DNA of 36,167 nucleotides from SG8-4 sp964598225 (GCA_964598225.1 CAZRBG010000058.1:1-36167); one strand, 5' to 3'; numbered from the stretch's first letter, positions 24,469 to 33,552 are shown. Translations and numbers: made by a program. Notes: generated from the letters alone by a model not told the origin.

Positions 24469-24640
24469 CGTATCCGGTGGTGCCGTACCCGTGTGAATGA
24501 TTCGACGGCATCGGCGAAACGGTACAAACGGGGAAAATGGTGAAGAGCTTTTAAATTCGTAGTATGGCTTTGAAGCCAAGCTGTACGGTTGCTTCATACG
24601 GTAGAATGTATCATTATGTTATGGTTTGTTTTTGTACGGT
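24469..24640 (+). other. Long, possibly structured 5-prime leader of cdaA
   Basis: The leader holds several possible stems: GTACCCGT (near 24485) against ACGGTAC (near 24520), GGCTT with AAGCC around 24568-24580, and GTATG plus GAAGC against GCTTCATAC around 24563-24600. No known riboswitch was recognised. Regulation of c-di-AMP synthesis through this leader is a hypothesis. Confidence 0.35.
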
Positions 24641-24658
24641 GACAAAAGGACTTGATTT

Positions 24659-25444
24659 GTGGTGACTTTCGTCGATTATCTCCGTCGGGTGGCGACTTAC
24701 GAATGGTACATAGTTGCCATCGAACTGATCCTCATAGGGTTGGTCGTTTACTGGATAGTGGACTTTCTGGAAGGCACTCGCGGCGAGAGGCTGTTCCGCG
24801 CGGTAATATTCATACTGATTATCGGAGTTCTTGTCCTGAAACTGCTAGTCGGCCGGTTTCATCTGGAGCGACTGCAGTATCTCTACAACGGCTTTCTGAT
24901 CGGCGTTTTGATTGTGGCAGTCGCGGCGTTCCAGCCGGAAGTCCGAAGGGCACTAATGCGAATCGGCCAAAGCCATTTCTGGTCCGGCTCAAAGCAAAAG
25001 CTCTCGAGGGCCGCCGAAGAGTTGGTAGCGGCGATGATGGAACTTTCGTCCGAAAAAATCGGCGCAATAGTGGTTATTGAAAGGCGGGTCGCGCTGGGCG
25101 AATTCATAGAGACGGGGGTCCGAGTTGACGCCAGGGTAACCGTGGAACTGCTAAAAACCATTTTCCAGCCCGGCACCGCCCTTCACGATATGGCCGTCGT
25201 AATACGTAACGACAGGTTGGTAGCCGCCCGGGTGCAGTTGCCGTTAGCCGAGGCCGGCAGCGTCAGCGGCACCGGTCTGGGCTCGCGTCACCGAGCCGCG
25301 ATAGGCATAACGAGCGGTTCGGACGCCATTTGTATAGTAGTGAGCGAGGAAACGGGCACAATCTCCATCGCAGAAAACGGGAAGCTGATCCGCAACCTCA
25401 ACGAATCGAAGTTAATAGAATATCTTGCGAGCGGGCTGACATAA
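24659..25444 (+). CDS. cdaA: Diadenylate cyclase CdaA (DMA motif variant)
   Basis: A 261-residue membrane-bound DAC-domain enzyme that joins two ATP to make c-di-AMP. Three membrane helices lie near 17-34, 46-64 and 77-92, then the DAC domain from about 98. The second catalytic motif is intact as SRHRAAIG (209-216). The first, normally DGA, reads Asp177-Met178-Ala179 in ALHDMAVVI; the catalytic Asp is kept but the glycine is replaced by a bulky residue. Two GTG codons are in tandem at the start, with AAAGGA 8 bases before the first. The YbbR-domain gene follows by 19 bases, the standard cdaA-cdaR order; glmM is not adjacent. Confidence 0.93.
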   Translation: MVTFVDYLRRVATYEWYIVAIELILIGLVVYWIVDFLEGTRGERLFRAVIFILIIGVLVLKLLVGRFHLERLQYLYNGFLIGVLIVAVAAFQPEVRRALMRIGQSHFWSGSKQKLSRAAEELVAAMMELSSEKIGAIVVIERRVALGEFIETGVRVDARVTVELLKTIFQPGTALHDMAVVIRNDRLVAARVQLPLAEAGSVSGTGLGSRHRAAIGITSGSDAICIVVSEETGTISIAENGKLIRNLNESKLIEYLASGLT

Positions 25445-25463
25445 ATAGTGCCGGATATCGAGT

Positions 25464-26525
25464 ATGGCGAGAAACGTAACAACAAGAAAGCTCAAATTCA
25501 GCAAGATCGCGATCGTCATGTTCCTCACCGTCCTGATCTGGGTTTATGCCGATCTGGCGGTGGACGATACGCTTCCGGTTACCAATGTGCCCATAAGTAT
25601 CGCAAGAACCGGGGATACGGAGTTGTGGGTCACGTTTAAGAATGAGGACGGCCCGCCGCTGGCGTCAACCGTTATCGAGCATATCGTGCTAAAAGGTCCG
25701 TCATCCAGAATAGCGGAGGTAAGACGCGGGCTGAACAACAACCTTTTGAATCTTGCATTCTCGCTGAATCCGGAGATGCATAATATGGCCAACGCCGGTT
25801 CGTACTCCTTAAACGTTCTTGATTTCATCAGAGAAAGCGAGCAGATACGGGCGCTCGGTGGTCTCACCGTGGAATCCTGCGAACCCAACACGCTCACCGT
25901 TAACGTCGTTAAGCTCGTCAGGCGTGAACTGGGAATCCAGGCCTTCGATGAAAATGGAAGAGTCCTTGAGTTCGAAAATATTACGCCGTCTAAAATCAAT
26001 ATGTTCGTGCCGCAGGACTGGGGGCAGGATAGGCCTGCCGAGGTCACACTGACGCCAAGCGAAATCAAAAAGGCAAGGTCGAGAGCGGTCAGCAAGAGAC
26101 CTTATATTGTGCTGGCGGACAATCAAAAACGAGTTTCGGACGAAACTGTCAACGTGAAACTGGTTCCCGAAGAGGAAGAGCTTGAATCGTTTACGATAAG
26201 CAGGGTTGGTGTCGGCTATGCTTTCAGCGCCGTCACGCAGGGCAAATACGAAGTGCAGGTGGAACCCTCAGACGAAGCTGAGTTGAGAAGCGAGATCAAG
26301 ATCAGGGCAACTCCGGAAGCTTTCGCGGCTTATAGGAATCAGCCGTACCAAGTGACAATAGAAATACAGGACAATGACGCCGACGGGGACGAGGTTAAAA
26401 GGAAACTCAAATACAATCTGCCCAAGGAATATGTGCGCAAGGGCGAGATCAAACTCGACCCGGGATACGAGCCGGTCGAAGCTACGTTCAAGCTGGTGCC
26501 GGTTCCTTCTGCTGAGAATCCGTAG
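25464..26525 (+). CDS. YbbR-domain protein (CdaR-like)
   Basis: A 353-residue membrane-anchored protein. One hydrophobic helix (about 13-30) is followed by extracytoplasmic YbbR-type beta repeats, first recognisable in TLPVTNVPISIARTGD. In Firmicutes the equivalent CdaR binds and modulates the cyclase CdaA, and the gene order here is the same. The start at ATG 25464 has no clear ribosome site and depends on coupling to cdaA 19 bases before. Its 3-prime end overlaps the converging cstA gene by 38 bases, so the last dozen codons of each are constrained by the other. Confidence 0.85.
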   Translation: MARNVTTRKLKFSKIAIVMFLTVLIWVYADLAVDDTLPVTNVPISIARTGDTELWVTFKNEDGPPLASTVIEHIVLKGPSSRIAEVRRGLNNNLLNLAFSLNPEMHNMANAGSYSLNVLDFIRESEQIRALGGLTVESCEPNTLTVNVVKLVRRELGIQAFDENGRVLEFENITPSKINMFVPQDWGQDRPAEVTLTPSEIKKARSRAVSKRPYIVLADNQKRVSDETVNVKLVPEEEELESFTISRVGVGYAFSAVTQGKYEVQVEPSDEAELRSEIKIRATPEAFAAYRNQPYQVTIEIQDNDADGDEVKRKLKYNLPKEYVRKGEIKLDPGYEPVEATFKLVPVPSAENP

Positions 26526-28233
26526 GCAACTGATGCCGGAAAGTCAGCAAAGCCTCGATAGTCATCCACAACGCAAGAGCGAATATTACGCCGCCGATAA
26601 AGACAAGAAGCCAGTTGTTCTGGCGGATGAAGATCAACTCATTCTTCACCATCGCCCACGTCGTAATCACAAGCATTATGACACACGGCACGGCGGTGAC
26701 CACAAACTTCATGCCGCCCTTGCGCCTCAGATAGAGCGTTACCAACAGCAGTGCCAAAGCAGCCAGAAGCTGGTTCGCGCTTCCGAACAAGGGCCACAAG
26801 ATCATCGCTCCCGTGCCGTCGGCGCCGGTGGCGAACGCAAGGCCCGCGGCGGTCAGAACGGCGAAACTCGTCGCCGCCCATCTATTGGTCAACAAAGGAA
26901 TACGCAAATCGGTCGCCAGCTCGCCGACCACGTAACGCTGGATTCGAGTCGACGTGTCCAGAGTTGTGCCCGCGAAAGAAGCAATGAACACGCCCATAAT
27001 TGTGATTCCGACAGTCTCGGGAAGGCCGATATTTCCCATAATGTTGGCCGCACCAAGAACGACGGGGCTCAATTTGGCGGCCAATCCTTTGGCGCCAATC
27101 CACGTTCCGTACTGGTGCTGCCAGGCGGCCTGGCCGGTCAGAATGGATCCGTCATCGAGTTTCAGCGCCAGCCCCAAACCCGCCGCCACGCAGATCATAA
27201 CCAATATCGCCAGAAATCCCTCCAACAGCATCGAGCCGTAGCCTACGAACTGACAATCCGGCTCGGTGGAAATCTGCTTCGAACTCGTGCCGGAAGCCAC
27301 GAGCGAGTGAAATCCGCTGATCGCACCGCAAGCAATAATCACGAACATAAAAGGCCATATCGGCGGTGTGTTGGCCGGCAGGTCATGGTTGACGGCAGGG
27401 GCCACGAGCGGCAGGCTGCCCGAAATCGAGCAGGCCACCGTCCCGGCGACAAGCAATCCCATAGCAATGAACAGTTGCCATGCATTAATGTAATCCCTCG
27501 GCTGAAGAAGCGTCGTCACCGGCAGAGTTGAAGCAATCCAGGCGTAGATCAGCAGGATTATCACCCATAATCCGGTGGAAGGTATTCCGAAAGCCTTGCC
27601 GAGCGTAATCGGAATATAGCTGCCGATTGCTATGCACACGTACATACCGAGTACGGCAACTGCCGTAGCAATGGCAACATTGGCGGTCTTCCTATAGACG
27701 GCAAAACCCAGGCCCATAGCTATAGGGATCTGCAGCCATACCGGAATCACCGCATTGGGAAAGCTCGTAAAGACCGTCGCGATGACCACCCCGAATATCG
27801 CGATAACAATCAGCAGGCTCAGGAACACAACTGCGAAGAATATGAACCTCACTCGCATATTGATATACCTGGCGGCTACTTCAGAAAGACTTTTACCTTC
27901 GTTTCGCAAAGAGACCACCAGCGCGCCCATGTCGTGAACCGCACCCATGAAGATCGAGCCGAAGAAAACCCAGATAACCGCAGGGACCCAGCCCCAAATG
28001 ATGCCAATCGCCGGCCCCACGATTGGGCCGGTGCCGGCGATCGAAGTATAGTGATGCCCGAAGATGATGCCCTTGCGGGCGGGCACATAATCAACGCCGT
28101 CGCGTAGCTCGTTGGACGGCACGGGGACGTTTTTGTCCAATTTGAATATCTTCCGGGCCACAAATCGACCGTACGTATGGTAGGCAATCAGGTAACCCAC
28201 ACCTGTTATCAGCATTAGTAAAAGTGCGTCCAT
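26488..28233 (-). CDS. cstA: Carbon starvation protein A (CstA)
   Basis: A 581-residue multi-helix membrane protein of the CstA family, recognised by the N-terminal GVDYVPARKGIIFGHHYTSI segment, GTGPIVGPAIG, and MGAVHDMGALVVSLRNEGK. CstA relatives import pyruvate and have been linked to peptide uptake under starvation; both would fit with the peptide transporters at the left end, but the distance is large. About 16 hydrophobic segments are visible. The gene is on the minus strand, 23 bases downstream of der, with ATG at 28233 and AGGG shortly before it. Its last codons overlap the YbbR gene on the other strand. Confidence 0.93.
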   Translation of the reverse strand: MDALLLMLITGVGYLIAYHTYGRFVARKIFKLDKNVPVPSNELRDGVDYVPARKGIIFGHHYTSIAGTGPIVGPAIGIIWGWVPAVIWVFFGSIFMGAVHDMGALVVSLRNEGKSLSEVAARYINMRVRFIFFAVVFLSLLIVIAIFGVVIATVFTSFPNAVIPVWLQIPIAMGLGFAVYRKTANVAIATAVAVLGMYVCIAIGSYIPITLGKAFGIPSTGLWVIILLIYAWIASTLPVTTLLQPRDYINAWQLFIAMGLLVAGTVACSISGSLPLVAPAVNHDLPANTPPIWPFMFVIIACGAISGFHSLVASGTSSKQISTEPDCQFVGYGSMLLEGFLAILVMICVAAGLGLALKLDDGSILTGQAAWQHQYGTWIGAKGLAAKLSPVVLGAANIMGNIGLPETVGITIMGVFIASFAGTTLDTSTRIQRYVVGELATDLRIPLLTNRWAATSFAVLTAAGLAFATGADGTGAMILWPLFGSANQLLAALALLLVTLYLRRKGGMKFVVTAVPCVIMLVITTWAMVKNELIFIRQNNWLLVFIGGVIFALALWMTIEALLTFRHQLPTDSQQKEPAPA

Positions 28234-28256
28234 CCATTCTTACCCTATATCTATTA

Positions 28257-29612
28257 TTATCTTTTGACAGCTTCTTTGTGCCGCGGACTGCCCTTTTCTC
28301 TGTGTCTTCGCGCCAATAGTCTTATCGGCACCTCATCGACCGGCAGTATAGTTCTTAATCGATTGACGACAAATCGCCGGTAGTTCTCCTCGAACCGCTC
28401 GGGATCGTTCACGAACATGAGTATTGTAATCGGGTTGACGGCAACCTGTGTAGCGTAATAAATTCTGGGCCGGCCTTTGCCGCCCCTTTTGCCGGCGGTG
28501 ATTTTCTCGTTTTTTATTATCTCGAAGGCCTTGTTCAGCTTGGTGGTCGGTATCCAGGTTGTCGTCTGCTTGAAGATCTCCGTCGCAAGGTCCAGAACGC
28601 TCTGGACGTTTTTGGCCTCTGTTGCGGTAGTGAAGGCCAAAGGCGCGTATCTCAGGCCCGGCAGAACTTTCGTCAGGTATTCCTCATAGTCTTCTGTAAC
28701 CGCCGATTCCCTCGCGAGGTCCCATTTATTGATTACGATTATGCAACTCTTGTAGTCCTCGGCGATGACCTTTGCCAGTTTCTTATCGACTTGCGACAAG
28801 GGCAGTGTAGCGTCGATCATGAACAGCACGACGTCGGCTCGATGGATCGACCTGGTCACACGCACATAGCTGTAGAACTCGATGCTGTCGGCCAGCTTAC
28901 TCTTCTTTCGCATCCCGGCGGTATCTATCACGACAATGGCCTTGCCGTCTTTCTCGAATCGGATATCAACGGCGTCTCTGGTTGTGCCCGGAGTTTCACT
29001 CACGATGACCCTCTCTGAACCGACCATAGCGTTTACCAGCGTGCTTTTGCCGGCGTTTCTCTTGCCGACCATCGCGATCTTCATCACCGGCTCGGCGGGC
29101 CGACTGCTGTCTGAGGCGGAAAATCTCTCGTAAATCTTATCCAGCAGAACGCTCTTGTTGAGATTGTTCTCTGCTGAGATGCATAGGAACTCTCCGAAAC
29201 CGAGCCTCGAGAACTCTCCGGCCGCCGGGAATAGCCTGGCAGTATCGGCCTTGTTGGCCACGCCGATGACGTCGAGATCGCGCTTGCGCAGAAGCCGGGC
29301 AATCGTCTTATCCAGCGGCACGAGACCATCGCGAATATCGACCATGAACAGCACAAGATCCGCCGATTCGATAGCCTGGCGGATCTGCTGCTCGATATGG
29401 TCGCTAAGCCGGTCGCTGTCGACTACGCCGTATCCGCCCGTATCGACAAGCTCGAAGTAACGGTCGTCTCTGCCGATGATGGTGCTCACGCGATCTCTCG
29501 TTACGCCCGCCGTAGGCTCGACGATGCTGATCATCTGCCCCGCCAGCGCATTGAGAAGACTGCTCTTGCCCACATTAGGCCGACCAATTATAGCAACCAC
29601 AGGTAAAGCCAT
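28257..29612 (-). CDS. der: Ribosome-assembly GTPase Der (EngA)
   Basis: A 451-residue protein with the double G-domain unique to Der, which acts in 50S subunit maturation. The first G1 is GRPNVGKS (10-17), with DTGG (57-60) and NKAD (120-123). The second G1 is GKRNAGKS (183-190), where GRPNVGKS would be usual, with DTAGMRKKSKL and NKWD further on. The C-terminal KH-like domain (about 350-440) ends in a short basic tail. The start is ATG 29612, after GGTGGG. It appears to be the first gene of a pair with cstA. The Arg-Asn-Ala change in the second P-loop keeps all phosphate-binding residues. Confidence 0.96.
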   Translation of the reverse strand: MALPVVAIIGRPNVGKSSLLNALAGQMISIVEPTAGVTRDRVSTIIGRDDRYFELVDTGGYGVVDSDRLSDHIEQQIRQAIESADLVLFMVDIRDGLVPLDKTIARLLRKRDLDVIGVANKADTARLFPAAGEFSRLGFGEFLCISAENNLNKSVLLDKIYERFSASDSSRPAEPVMKIAMVGKRNAGKSTLVNAMVGSERVIVSETPGTTRDAVDIRFEKDGKAIVVIDTAGMRKKSKLADSIEFYSYVRVTRSIHRADVVLFMIDATLPLSQVDKKLAKVIAEDYKSCIIVINKWDLARESAVTEDYEEYLTKVLPGLRYAPLAFTTATEAKNVQSVLDLATEIFKQTTTWIPTTKLNKAFEIIKNEKITAGKRGGKGRPRIYYATQVAVNPITILMFVNDPERFEENYRRFVVNRLRTILPVDEVPIRLLARRHREKGSPRHKEAVKR

Positions 29613-29790
29613 GACCCACCGTATTCTCGACTGTTAGCTTCAAAATCCGTATTATACCAGAACTTGCACGGCATTTGAACCCTTTACAGAAATTGCTGGC
29701 ACGTGGGATGTGAATCTTGCTGATTCTGTGTTGCTGAGGCGACGAAAACCAAATCTGCTGCTCAAATTCGAGCGGATTTCCGATATATAA

Positions 29791-30507
29791 ATGATGGTAT
29801 CAGTGGATTTAAAGACAAAACCGTGTATTTTTTGTGCTGAGACGATCCAGGCGGCAGCGGTCAAGTGCCGGTACTGCGGGGAGTTTCTAAACAGCGAAAA
29901 GGCGAAAAAGCTTCTGGCGGAGGCTGAGGCCAGGGCCAACCCGGATGCGCACCCGGCCGAAGAGCAGGAGGAGGATGACGGCATCCTTTTTGCCGGCAGA
30001 CCGTCGCTGCTGGGATTGTCCGGGCAATTGTTCAAAGGGGTGCTTGTCCTGGCTTTTGCGTGGGCCGTGATAAAGTTTCCTCTTGTGCAGTGGGTAAATG
30101 AGCCGCTGCGGTTGAAGCTTACTATCAATCAGTTGTTTGCCGCCGCTCATTATCGCGTGCTCTTCGGCTATGCAATCGTCGGGCTGGTTGTGCTCGGGCT
30201 GCTGATAAAGGTGATCAGGCTAAAGGCGATCTACTACGAAGTCAGCGGTGACCGGATCGAGTGGAGCAGAGGTATTCTCGACCGGCGAGTCGATAATATC
30301 GACATGTTCCGCGTGGTGGATTTGAAAATGCGCAGGAGCCTGCTCGACTGCGTCTTCGGCGTCGGCACGGTGGCTCTGATCACGAACGACAAGACCGACC
30401 CGGATTTCGTCTTCGAGAAGATCCGCGACTGCCGCTACCTCTACGACGCCATCAAAAAAGCCAGCCTGGACGCCGACCGCAAAGCCGGCGTCGTTCATCT
30501 GGAATAG
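29791..30507 (+). CDS. Zinc-ribbon and PH-domain membrane protein
   Basis: A 238-residue protein. The N-terminus has a zinc ribbon with Cys12, Cys15, Cys26 and Cys29 (CIFC, CRYC). An acidic linker leads to two membrane segments (about 75-100 and 128-150), then a bacterial PH domain of the YdbS/bPH2 type (YYEVSGDRIEWSRGILDRRVD, about 149-169, to about 225). Such proteins are usually membrane-associated and of unknown function; the ribbon may bind a partner or nucleic acid. Two ATG codons (29791, 29794) are possible and no good ribosome site precedes either. A TATATA run ends just before the first ATG, so the real start could be slightly further in. Divergent from der. Confidence 0.75.
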   Translation: MMVSVDLKTKPCIFCAETIQAAAVKCRYCGEFLNSEKAKKLLAEAEARANPDAHPAEEQEEDDGILFAGRPSLLGLSGQLFKGVLVLAFAWAVIKFPLVQWVNEPLRLKLTINQLFAAAHYRVLFGYAIVGLVVLGLLIKVIRLKAIYYEVSGDRIEWSRGILDRRVDNIDMFRVVDLKMRRSLLDCVFGVGTVALITNDKTDPDFVFEKIRDCRYLYDAIKKASLDADRKAGVVHLE

Positions 30508-30603
30508 GCGGAGCGCCAGACTCTGCTATGCGTGTAACCTTAATTCGCCATGACATATTGGTAAAACGGCCGGCACATCCTGATCCTGTTGATTGGCTGC
30601 TTC

Positions 30604-30891
30604 TTACTCGCAACCATCATCCTCGTCGCAATAGCAAACATCGGACTGGTACTTATACCAGAGTTCTTTGAATCGCTCGAGTTTTTCCAGATGTGCAACA
30701 ATTTCCGCACTTCCGCAGAGCACGTCCCGTCCATCGACCAAAACCGGCGGACGACATGTCTCCGCCAGTTCGGCGGGGAGGTCTTCCGGTGCCTCAAGCA
30801 GCAATGTTTCATGCGCGACGCAAAGCTCCTCAAGAGCATCCTGGATAGCAGCGCAGCTTTCGCACTTACGAGTTCTGTAGAATGTAATCAT
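30604..30891 (-). CDS. Glutaredoxin-like protein
   Basis: A 95-residue thioredoxin-fold protein with the glutaredoxin start MITFYRTRKCESC: the active pair is Cys10 and Cys13 (CxxC, with Glu-Ser between). PPVLVDGRDVLCGSAEIVAHL fits the cis-Pro loop and last helix (Pro in PPVLV; GSxEI contacts glutathione in the family). The C-terminal tail adds three cysteines in an acidic stretch (DVCYCDEDDGCE), which may bind a metal or be redox active. AGAGGA is 10 bases before the ATG. It faces the PH-domain gene tail to tail. Confidence 0.75.
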   Translation of the reverse strand: MITFYRTRKCESCAAIQDALEELCVAHETLLLEAPEDLPAELAETCRPPVLVDGRDVLCGSAEIVAHLEKLERFKELWYKYQSDVCYCDEDDGCE

Positions 30892-31139
30892 CGGTCGATA
30901 ATTCCTCTACTGAAACGCCCGTTTTCGGGCAATTACGGGCGATTTCCTTGGTTTTCCGACTCGGACTCCCGGTACGATGAGCGGACAACAGATTCGGCCT
31001 GGAAAGGCATCAAAAGTAAGGTTAACAGCAGATCGAGGCGGCATAAATAAGGGAATTCCTTAATCTCGCCTTGCAATTGCCGGAAAAAACCGGAATCGTT
31101 GTCTGAATACCTGCCTTAATAGCTGTTGAATCCCCGAGC

Positions 31140-31267
31140 ACGCTGTCCGGCGTAGGTACGAACTTGAGGCTGGTCATGGATGCAAGGCGTGGCTAAATAC
31201 GTACTAACAGACGGCGGCACCGCGTTTTTTTCCGAACGGTGCAATAAACATGGAAGTGAAGCCGTCT
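31140..31267 (+). ncRNA. Structured leader before a PQQ protein gene
   Basis: Three consecutive stem-loops are seen: ACGC/GCGT (31140-31153), TAGGTACG/CGTACTA (31153-31160 with 31200-31206, one bulge), and AGACGGC/GCCGTCT (31209-31215 with 31261-31267) enclosing GCACCG/CGGTGC (31217-31222 with 31237-31242). It ends 52 bases before the ATG at 31320. The central part (GGATGCAAGGCGTGGCTAAA) has a faint likeness to c-di-GMP-I riboswitches, but not enough to name it. The preceding 30892-31139 shows no gene. Confidence 0.4.
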
Positions 31268-31319
31268 TTTGAGGAAAACCGGATTTTACGTGGAGATTAG
31301 TTTCGAATAAGGAGATTAC

Positions 31320-32576
31320 ATGGGGCGTCTGAGAGTTCTTCTATCGTTGATGTTTAGTATGTCAGTTGTTGCCTTGTCGGCCGAGGCAGCGGAGTGGCCA
31401 TGCTTTCACGGGCCCGAACGCAATAATATCGCCACCGACACCGGACTCATACAAACCTGGCCGCAGGATGGGCCGGAGTTGTTGTGGACAGCATCCGGAA
31501 TAGGGCACGGCTACAGTTCAGTATCAATAAGCAGAGGTCGTATTTTCACCGCCGGCATGATTGACCGGCAGACATACGTAACGGCCATGGATATGACCGG
31601 CAAAAAGCTGTGGCAGAAGCTAAACGGACAGTCCTGGCAAGCCTCGAAACGCCAGCCCTGGGCCATATCGTATGCCGGCTCTCGCGGCACGCCCAGCGTT
31701 GACGGTGATACTGTCTGTCATTTGTCGGAAATGGGAAGCCTGAGCGCATTTGATGCCGAGACCGGCCGGCAAAAATGGCATGTGGATGTTCTTAGGGCTT
31801 TCAACGCAGAGCGCCCCAAATACGGACTAAGCGAGTCCGTGCTTGTCAAAGATGATGCTGTGTTTTGCTGCCCCGGAGGAGCAGACGGATACCAGGTAGC
31901 GCTGGATAAAGAGACAGGCCACACCCTGTGGACCAACACCGAGATAGAGGACCCCGTCGGTTATTGTTCGCCGGTACCTGCAAGCATCGACGGCGTCGAG
32001 CAGATTATCTCCATGAGCGCAAACCGCGTCTTCAGCTTTGGTCCGGAAAACGGAAAACTGCTCTGGGATTACCCTTTCGGCAACGAGCGGAACAACAGTG
32101 CCACCGACGTGATCGTCAGCGATGGTCTGGTCTACGCTTCGTGTGGCTATGGCGGGGGCTCTATTCTGCTTCGGCCGCAAAAACAGCCCGGCGGAGATTT
32201 TTCGGTCGAGCAAGTCTGGAAAAGCGAGTTGCTGGACAATCATCACGGTGGAGTCCTGCTGCTGAACGGGCGTTTGTACGGCGCCGGCCATGAATCTCGC
32301 GGCTGGTTCTGCCTGGTCTTCAAAACCGGAAAACAAATTTGGCAGACTCGTGGCAAAGGGTCTCTGACCTGTGCCGGCAACATGCTCTATTGTCTCGACG
32401 AGAGAGGCACTATGACTCTGGTCGAGGCAAACGCTGATCAGTGGCGCGAGGCGGGTTCGTTTCGCCTGCCGCGAGGCGGCAAGGGCCTATATTGGGCGCA
32501 TCCGGTAGTCTGCGGCGGACGGCTGTACGTGCGCCATTCGGATCAGCTTTTTACCTATGATGTTGGAAAGGATTAA
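31320..32576 (+). CDS. Secreted PQQ-like beta-propeller protein
   Basis: A 418-residue exported protein. The signal peptide is residues 1 to about 24 (ALSAEAAEWP). The mature part opens with WPCFHGPERNNIA, the usual first strand of planctomycetal PQQ-like propellers (WPxFxGPxxN), followed by six to eight repeats with AxDxxTGxxLW-like motifs, for instance ALDKETGHTLW. No dehydrogenase catalytic residues were recognised, so it is more likely a binding or scaffold protein than an enzyme. AAGGAG is 5 bases before the ATG. It is preceded by a structured leader and followed by a repeat hairpin. It is much shorter than, and lacks the extra domain of, the 1071-residue relative at 12.9-16.1 kb. Confidence 0.88.
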   Translation: MGRLRVLLSLMFSMSVVALSAEAAEWPCFHGPERNNIATDTGLIQTWPQDGPELLWTASGIGHGYSSVSISRGRIFTAGMIDRQTYVTAMDMTGKKLWQKLNGQSWQASKRQPWAISYAGSRGTPSVDGDTVCHLSEMGSLSAFDAETGRQKWHVDVLRAFNAERPKYGLSESVLVKDDAVFCCPGGADGYQVALDKETGHTLWTNTEIEDPVGYCSPVPASIDGVEQIISMSANRVFSFGPENGKLLWDYPFGNERNNSATDVIVSDGLVYASCGYGGGSILLRPQKQPGGDFSVEQVWKSELLDNHHGGVLLLNGRLYGAGHESRGWFCLVFKTGKQIWQTRGKGSLTCAGNMLYCLDERGTMTLVEANADQWREAGSFRLPRGGKGLYWAHPVVCGGRLYVRHSDQLFTYDVGKD

Positions 32577-32593
32577 CTCTGAGAGTATCGACT

Positions 32594-32622
32594 ATTGTCC
32601 CTGCCTTCGCAGGGATGACAAT
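32594..32622. repeat. Short REP-like palindrome
   Basis: ATTGTC with GACAAT and CCCTGC with GCAGGG nest around CTTC, an imperfect palindrome of 29 bases. Sequences of this kind (GTC-n-CCTGC-GAAG-GCAGG) are common dispersed repeats. It lies between converging genes and may also end transcripts. Confidence 0.55.
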
Positions 32623-32667
32623 ACTATTGAATATTGATTATTTGTAACGGATCCGGGGCGACAGTGT

Positions 32668-33552
32668 CTACCTGCGTCCCTTCTTCCTGGCGGCCCGTTG
32701 TCTCTTTCTTACCTTCCTCCTCCTGGCTTTTGTGACGACTCGGGGCTTGGGCCCGGGCTTGTCCGGCGACAAAGCAGGTTGGTCGAAAGATGACTCTTTT
32801 GTCCTGAAACACGCCCACCACGACATAATATCATGTACATTGTCAGGTGATCTTCGCCGCATCTCCGCCCTTGTTCGCTCGAGCGCATGTTCCCTTCCAT
32901 CTTCCAATGTCCGTTCGAAATGTTCGATACCTACATGCCCTGGGGATATCAATCCGTCTTCGTATGCCTTCTCAATTACCTCTATCATGCCTTCAGGGTA
33001 CAGGTCGCAAAGACTATTGGCCAGGAAGCTCCAAAAATGTGAATCTCTGGATGCCTCGTTGCCGGTGAACAACGAACCGAACAGCTCCAGCACTTCTTCT
33101 CTGGGCATGATCCCATCGGCTGCCGCAAAAACCATCGCCCTCATCGCTGCGCTTCGACAGAACTCATCTGCATTCTTGTTCAGAATCATCGACCGGATCA
33201 ATTCCGTTGAGCCGCCGCAAGTATTGAAGAGGATGGAAGGCAAATCTTCGGTGACTAAGTCTCCAAAAAGCTCATGAGGAAGATCGGTCGGCAGGCTGAA
33301 CAAATCGACGATCACCTTGTGGGCTCGCTGTTCCCTGAAATGCCCCAGCAAAACGAGGGCATACATGTGAGCGTAGCGGTCCGGATTTTCCACATAAGCT
33401 GCCGGATCGCGAAGCACTTGCTCCAGGACGCCAATCAAATGCGGCGTTATCTCTTCCTGGAGTTCCAAAGCAGCGTCCACTTGAGCACGCTTGTATATCC
33501 CGTCGAAGACTTCAAACTCTCTCAGTATTTCTGTAATCCTCGGATCAGTCAT
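32668..33552 (-). CDS. DUF1186 family protein with basic tail
   Basis: A 294-residue cytoplasmic helical protein of the DUF1186 family: the N-terminal ITEILREFEVFDGIYKR, then repeat-like helices with YALVLLGHFREQRAHKVIVD and SRDSHFWSFLANSLCDLYP-type segments. These look like stacked helical (HEAT-like) repeats. The last 35 residues are very rich in Arg and Lys and probably bind nucleic acid. In many relatives a SEC-C zinc motif follows the domain; none is seen here. GAGGT lies 5 bases before ATG 33552. Function unknown. Confidence 0.8.
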   Translation of the reverse strand: MTDPRITEILREFEVFDGIYKRAQVDAALELQEEITPHLIGVLEQVLRDPAAYVENPDRYAHMYALVLLGHFREQRAHKVIVDLFSLPTDLPHELFGDLVTEDLPSILFNTCGGSTELIRSMILNKNADEFCRSAAMRAMVFAAADGIMPREEVLELFGSLFTGNEASRDSHFWSFLANSLCDLYPEGMIEVIEKAYEDGLISPGHVGIEHFERTLEDGREHALERTRAEMRRRSPDNVHDIMSWWACFRTKESSFDQPALSPDKPGPKPRVVTKARRRKVRKRQRAARKKGRR

